Assembly: GCA_019055375.1 (NCBI GenBank) | Contig: JAHQIW010004447.1 | Location: forward strand, 1 to 64,000 | Origin: Parelaphostrongylus tenuis | Taxonomy: Eukaryota; Nematoda; Chromadorea; Rhabditida; Metastrongylidae | Direction: 5' to 3' | DNA: 64,000 nucleotides | Part shown: positions 60,801-64,000 of the stretch, in pieces | How the letters are laid out: every line of letters starts with the position of its first letter | How positions within the stretch are numbered: the first letter of the stretch is position 1 | Position numbers and translations under genes: made by a program | The notes under the pieces: generated by a model | The model's database searches: none | Seen by the model: the letters and a program-made list of their open reading frames with translations, nothing else | What the model was told of the DNA's origin: nothing

Positions 60801-63042
60801 GAGTGATGTTGCAAAACCTTGAACCTCGGGCGGGATCTGAACCCACGTCTTATGATTCCCGGGGAGTGTGTTAACCATTGCATTGCAGGGACTACTGTTT
60901 TGCTATCACTACCATACAACTGCTATAAGGCGGTTAATTAGAAAATTGTTGTCGATTTCATTTATCCGATAGCGGTCAGCATAATCGAGTTTGATGTCGA
61001 TTTGTGCTTACCAAGCTAGCCGTAGACGGTTGATTGCCGACAGAATCAGTAACCTGTATCCCAGAAAAGGTGATGGCAAAATAGGAGCTCGGTAGTACAG
61101 TGATTAGTACGTGCCTCCCGAAAAAGGTAGACGTGAGACCTACTGCGCCCGAGGTTTGAGACTCCGCATATCACTCAACACTTATTAGATACATAGTTGA
61201 AAACATTTACTATGCTGGAACAAAATCAATACATCTTCCGTTGCAGTGATGTTTGCCTATTGAAACAATAATCATTATAGTATAACCTACAGTAAGAAGA
61301 TACAAGTTTCCTTACTATACCAAGAAGAAAAGCTGTTTCTCGAAAACAAACCGTTGATGGTATGGCCGTAAGTTTGTTCTGATCTACATTTAAATTCTTC
61401 AAATTGCGTAGATTTCCGATAGACGACGGCAACTCCTGAATTATTCGTTAAGGAAAGTAGCACTGTATCTACATTCATTGAAAAAGAGTTAAAGAATTAG
61501 AAAATCAATGAATCGACTGAACAGTTCGTACTTGCAATAAATTGTGAGTAAGAAAGAGTTCCGTCAATTGCTCACAGCTTCCGATCGCTTGCGTCAAGTG
61601 ATAAATGTGGTTCTTTTCAAGCTTCAGAATAGTCAGCTTCTTCAAGCGCCCTGGAAAAATGTGCTGCAAAATCAAAAGGAAACGCCTGTTTCGAAATGAC
61701 GTTGAAAGTACCAGAGAACGGACAGCCAAAAAAAAAGTATGCAGTGAATCATTCAGTAAACTCACCTATAGAGTTTGGGATAGTCTGAAGTTCGTTGTCA
61801 GAAAGATTGACGTCTGTCAGCATTGAAAGATCCCCTAACTCCTCAGGTAATACGGATAGACGGTTCTCACTTGCATCTAAACTCAATAAAATATCCCTTT
61901 AGTAATATAAACTGCAGCAACACCTTTCATAGGTATCGAACTGACCAAGTTGCTCTAAATGTCGGCACTTTGTTATCTGATCAGGGAGTCGCTCCAGATC
62001 ATTAGAATCTACATATAACTCCCGCAGTGATTCCAAGCATCCCATTTCAGCCGGCTAAAAAATAATGATTTCCTAGATTGTTACTCCGAAAGCATTTTCC
62101 ACCTACACTGCCCAGTAGCTATTAGCATTCTTGGGTCAAAGTAACGAGCAAGCATTAACTCACTAGCTGATCCAGTTCATTCTGACCAAGATCAATGATT
62201 TGTAAATTCTTTAGAAGCGTGATACTAGCTGGAAGTGAACGAATCAAGTTGTCACGAGCTTCCAGTGATCGAAGATTGATCAACTGTCCTATATCCACTG
62301 GTAATTGGGTTAGTGATACATCATTTAGACCAAGATGCGTCAATGAGACGCAATGTGCTATTGCTTCCGGTAACCTAAAACTCAGTTAAATGAACATGAC
62401 ATTGAAAAGAAATAATCAGAGCACACTATCACACTCACCTCGTAATTGGGTTTGAGCTCAAATCTAAAATCATTAGCATTCTACATTCTTTCAGCTGTTC
62501 CGGTAGATCGGAGATATCTGGAAGAAATACATCTTCATAAAAAAATTGTAGGCAAAGTAAAACTGAAGAACTTGCCATTTCTGCTAAGATTTAGCTCTAT
62601 AAGGTTGCATAAAGAGGCTATTTCGGGTGGGACACAAAAAATATCATTGTCGCTGAGATCCAACAGACGAAGCTTCGTAAGTCGAAATAGAGTCTAAATG
62701 AAATTTCTCAGGACTACGGTACAAAAGCGACTCGACCTACGATCTAAACCACGTATCACACGTTCGAAGATAAAACTAAGATAGCGTAGTAACAAATTCA
62801 GAACCTTCGGTAATTCCTTAATGTGATTCATCGCCAACAACAGTTCTTCAAGTCCGCGATAACGATCGATGTCATGAGGTACGGACTGAAACGGTTGTGA
62901 CTATTCTACAGGAGATTAAAAACAAAAACCAATCGGATGATACACCCATACTCTCACCACATACCTGGAGATTATTCTGTCGGCGATCAAGTGAATCAAT
63001 TTGACGGTTACATGCCAACGGAATACAAAAAAACGATGGCAT
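43635..63042 (-). CDS. let-413: Scribble/LET-413 LAP-family polarity scaffold, full length (16 LRR-type repeats + 4 PDZ)
   Basis: Cortical scaffold that defines basolateral membrane and junctions in epithelia. I model 33 exons, about 4.07 kb of coding sequence and about 1,357 residues. The start (ATG at 63042-63040) gives MPSFFCIPLACNRQIDSLDR, the characteristic LAP N terminus, with Cys6 and Cys11 where human SCRIB carries palmitoylated Cys4 and Cys10. The order is LRRs (exons 2-10), a LAP-specific segment containing VKVLSCYLLPQ (exon 11), a linker, PDZ1-4 (exons 17-27), and a charged tail ending at a TGA (43637-43635). Four PDZ domains distinguish SCRIB from Erbin, Densin or LANO. Exon phases join cleanly through exon 26. 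Exon 27, exon 28 and the exon 29/30 join each show a frame break. Introns 3 and 17 appear to use GC donors. The symbol is by homology to the C. elegans gene. Confidence 0.93.
44150..44415 (-). repeat. Diverged SINE family A copy in a Scribble intron
   Basis: Head in minus orientation (AGGTGCGTGTAGCGCGGTGG, then TTAGAGTTGC). The body is strongly diverged and the 3' end has AGCGCTCGGTGTTGATCAAA. Lies between Scribble exons 32 and 33. Confidence 0.7.
46946..47153 (-). other. let-413: Scribble PDZ4 second half (exon 27), with a frame break
   Basis: The exon opens in frame with IEPSSVCHQAGLQVGHRLIE, then VNGDSLL. After a run of three C on the plus strand near 47071-47073 the PDZ pattern continues one frame over as AVDQSEAAAILRSSNELRIL, then VCDGY. 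Its length of 208 is one more than a multiple of three, exactly what one extra base would give. An intact copy is expected to read straight through. Confidence 0.8.
47241..48008. mobile_element. Long-TIR DNA element, family E, in a Scribble intron
   Basis: GGTGACAAATGAACATTCGA at the left and, inverted, GGCGACAAATGAATATCCGG at the right. The interior shares the segment ending GCACGAAAAGCACATAAATG with 15608-16327. It contains a 21-base C run (47612-47632). Confidence 0.75.
47612..47632 (+). repeat. Poly-C tract of 21 bases
   Basis: Uninterrupted C run inside the family E element. Can form i-motif/G4-type structure and is a likely length-error spot. Confidence 0.9.
49501..51085 (-). other. 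let-413: Scribble linker, PDZ3 and first half of PDZ4 (exons 22-26)
   Basis: Exons 50981-51085 and 50764-50862 encode a Pro/Ser/Thr-rich linker. Exons 49882-50015 and 49745-49829 encode PDZ3: VVLTKDGKSLGLSIVGG, RPGVFISKIAANSPAD, then LRIGDRILEVNDRDIRKA and the HIEAVE helix. Exon 49501-49686 finishes PDZ3 (ALKQSGPRVVLLVT) and opens PDZ4 with RIITVTRKDGQSLGILIHGG, then NPADERDEGIFVEK, a close match in layout to SCRIB PDZ4 (GNPRDPTDEGIF). All phases agree. Confidence 0.92.
50121..50726 (-). mobile_element. Mariner-type MITE in a Scribble intron
   Basis: TA-flanked TIRs: TGAGGTCGTTTCATAAGTTT and, inverted, TGAGCTCGTTCCATAAGTTT, each followed by GCACTAGAGCAGTAA-type sequence. The minus strand has a degenerate trace of the transposase N terminus. 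A run of 13 G occurs at 50344-50356. Confidence 0.75.
51631..51895 (-). repeat. SINE family A copy in a Scribble intron
   Basis: Minus strand head GGCGCGTGTGGCGCACTCGT, body with GCCACCGCGGGTCATTGTAA, and 3' GCGTGGCGCATCCCTTAGG. Splits the intron inside PDZ2 coding sequence. Confidence 0.8.
52386..53130. mobile_element. TIR element of the same mariner-type family, foreign interior
   Basis: Left end CATTCTCATAACTCTTGGCA and CTAGACCAATAAACAC; the right end inverted reads GTCTTCTCATAAGTTCTGGC and GCTAGAGCAATAACACC. The inside does not resemble the transposase and has a 138-codon plus-strand open frame of unknown origin (52618-53034). Confidence 0.65.
53908..54318 (-). other. let-413: Scribble PDZ1 (exons 17-18)
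   Basis: Exons 54104-54318 and 53908-54028. The carboxylate-binding loop reads HLGLSIAGGLGSTPFVEGD, followed by CSLFVSRVTPDGPASLAG, then LRVNDKLLRVNNIDV and the alpha-B segment HDEAVRAMN. The exons join in frame only if the intron starts with GC at 54103-54102 (CTCAG/GCAGGT). The nearest GT donor gives the wrong phase. Confidence 0.9.
57360..57470 (-). repeat. SINE family C copy in a Scribble intron
   Basis: Minus strand GTGCCTCGGTGGTGTAGTGG, then TAGCACGCGCC, and GCGGGTTTAACTCCCGCCTG then GAGGTCGAACTTTTGCTC. Clearly the same family as 5938-6042. Confidence 0.7.
58329..58738 (-). mobile_element. Mariner-type element with transposase N-terminal relic
   Basis: TIRs AGGTGGTTCCATAAGTTGGC and, inverted, AGGTCGTTCCATGAATTTTG, followed by GAGCAATAAACACC or GAGCAGTAAAA. 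Minus-strand translation contains DRVAERTARKWLELKAGQDS, which fits the mariner HTH and the WFxKFRxGDxSLxD motif. Confidence 0.75.
58790..59215 (-). pseudogene. Mariner transposase C-terminal relic, second copy
   Basis: Shares with 37214-37640 the plus-strand landmarks CAACCATTTGCTGGGCAA, TCGGTGAG and AGTCTGTG-like end. The minus frame has SSRHILENVGWTMYHIF, matching the same transposase block. Heavily frameshifted. Confidence 0.6.
60795..60905 (-). repeat. SINE family C fragment in a Scribble intron
   Basis: Minus strand CTGCAATGCAATGGTTAACA, GTGGGTTCAGATCCCGCCCG (B box) and GGTTTTGCAACATCACTCAA. Confidence 0.6.
61085..61195 (+). repeat. SINE family C fragment in a Scribble intron
   Basis: GCTCGGTAGTACAGTGATTA head, AGGTTTGAGACTCCGCATAT and CACTCAACACTTATTAGA end. 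Confidence 0.55.
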
Positions 63043-64000
63043 GATACCCCGTCCGAGGGCACGCACCCTAACCAGTATTTGAAAGCTTCAAATGATGAAG
63101 CGAAAACACGAGAGTACTGTGAGTTCTGCGCGAGCTCGAGACCTAAAAAGGGAGAAAAAAAAAGAATAAGCAGAATCAAAGGCAAAAAAACAAGAAAGAA
63201 CTCTTATCTAAACAAACATACAAATAGTAATCAGCTACTAAGCAATCATAGAAGAAAAACGTCGAATCGCTAGTGAGAACAAATCGAAATGGTTGTCTAA
63301 ATTATGAAAGGCTGAAAAGATGCACAAACTATACGAATGTGAACAATCAATCGAAAGTGAGCTTCTAACGAAGACATTCTAAGAAATTCAAAGACAAAAA
63401 ACCTCAAAAAATATTTATTTTACAACTAAAATACACTCTGCTACTACTAAGTATTACTAATGAAGCATCGCTACTACCTACGCCGTAAATCCCACAGCAG
63501 AGCACTATGATCTACGCCATTCTAACTAACTGGGTAACCTATTCAGTCCAGACACGCTATATAAAACGACGAGAGGTAATTTTGCTTTTCAATAAAACAA
63601 ATATGCTCGTGCCACTTCACCAAATAATGCGAAAAAAAAAAGCTTATAATCCATGCATCATTGAGTAGATAGGAAATAAATCAACCCAGTGTAAAAGTAC
63701 AAATTTTAACGGTCTTTTCTCGGACATGGCCAAGTTTTCTCTTCATCTTCACTATCGACGTTTTTATCTCGACAATCAAAAATCAATGAACAATTTCATT
63801 AACTGGTTTGCGATCTCAGAACAGCTGGAAATGTTAGTGATCGTCGACAATTAACCTTCTGACTTTCACAGACCGATTCCCAACTACGATACACAACATT
63901 ACAACTAAAATGCAAGCTTCCACATAGTTCTTAGTAGTGTCCTCGGTTTATCCAACTTTGATGCAACGACACGCACAGTACATCTAAAACGTAAGCTTCC
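63043..64000 (-). promoter_or_regulatory. let-413: Upstream flank of the Scribble gene with possible trans-splice acceptor
   Basis: On the minus strand a CCTTTTTAG/GTCTCG acceptor (AG at 63144-63143) lies 100 bases before the ATG. No matching upstream exon is seen, so spliced-leader addition or a 5' UTR intron are both possible. The rest is AT-rich and repeat free. Confidence 0.4.

Larger units (their letters stand above)
60226..63042 (-). other. let-413: Scribble exons 1-11: LRR array and LAP-specific region
   Basis: Exons (high to low): 62965-63042, 62805-62885, 62576-62693, 62439-62517, 62164-62374, 61946-62054, 61766-61876, 61532-61650, 61352-61435, 60411-60596, 60226-60328. They translate in one continuous frame to LxxLxLxxNxIxxLP-type repeats, for example LRLLDLSDNDIFCVPPEIA and LTHLGLNDVSLTQLPVDIG. 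The last segment, ALWLSENQSQAMLKLQ followed by DPRTGVKVLSCYLLPQ, matches the LRR-to-LAPSD junction of SCRIB. In this family the LRR block is what targets the protein to the lateral cortex. Confidence 0.93.

Noticed and set aside
1..64000. CRISPR arrays, operons, riboswitches, bacterial-type signals
   Set aside because: No regularly spaced direct repeats or bacterial gene organisation; the window is eukaryotic.

Overview
This is a gene-poor, repeat-rich piece of a nematode genome, most likely a clade V parasitic (strongylid or hookworm-like) species. Both recognisable genes are split into many short exons with nematode-type TTTCAG or TTTTAG acceptors. The introns and intergenic DNA are packed with short tRNA-derived elements, mariner relics and MITE-like inverted-repeat elements. 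The species cannot be named from the sequence alone.

Two convergent protein-coding genes were found. On the plus strand (about 11.8-34.4 kb) lies an aspartyl/asparaginyl beta-hydroxylase (ASPH/AspH) gene. It encodes a short cytosolic tail, a signal-anchor helix, an acidic luminal region, TPR-like helices and a 2-oxoglutarate oxygenase domain. On the minus strand (63.0-43.6 kb) lies a complete Scribble/LET-413 LAP gene with 33 modelled exons. It encodes a palmitoylation-type N terminus, about 16 leucine-rich repeats, the LAP-specific region, four PDZ domains and a coiled C-terminal tail. C. elegans LET-413 is described as having one PDZ domain, so the four-PDZ layout is notable. ASPH is an ER lumen enzyme and Scribble a basolateral polarity scaffold, so no functional link between them is implied.

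Layout: 1-11.7 kb is repeat-dominated DNA with one weak exon candidate. 11.8-34.4 kb is ASPH, with large introns holding SINEs and a hammerhead-bearing repeat. 34.4-43.6 kb is intergenic, with mariner relics, a truncated SINE and a long-TIR element. 43.6-63.0 kb is the Scribble gene, with several transposon insertions in its introns. 63.0-64 kb is its upstream flank.

The least expected signal is three sequences that fold as minimal hammerhead self-cleaving ribozymes (one near-perfect at 5740-5782, two at 22.2-22.6 kb) inside a dispersed repeat. One is directly preceded on the same strand by a tRNA-derived SINE half. This looks like a retrozyme or Penelope-type ribozyme-bearing element. Also notable: three unrelated tRNA-derived SINE families, one ending in a TTTATCC-type tail; two GC-AG introns in the Scribble gene; and a set of mostly +1 frame breaks confined to otherwise conserved exons, best explained by consensus errors but possibly by gene decay.
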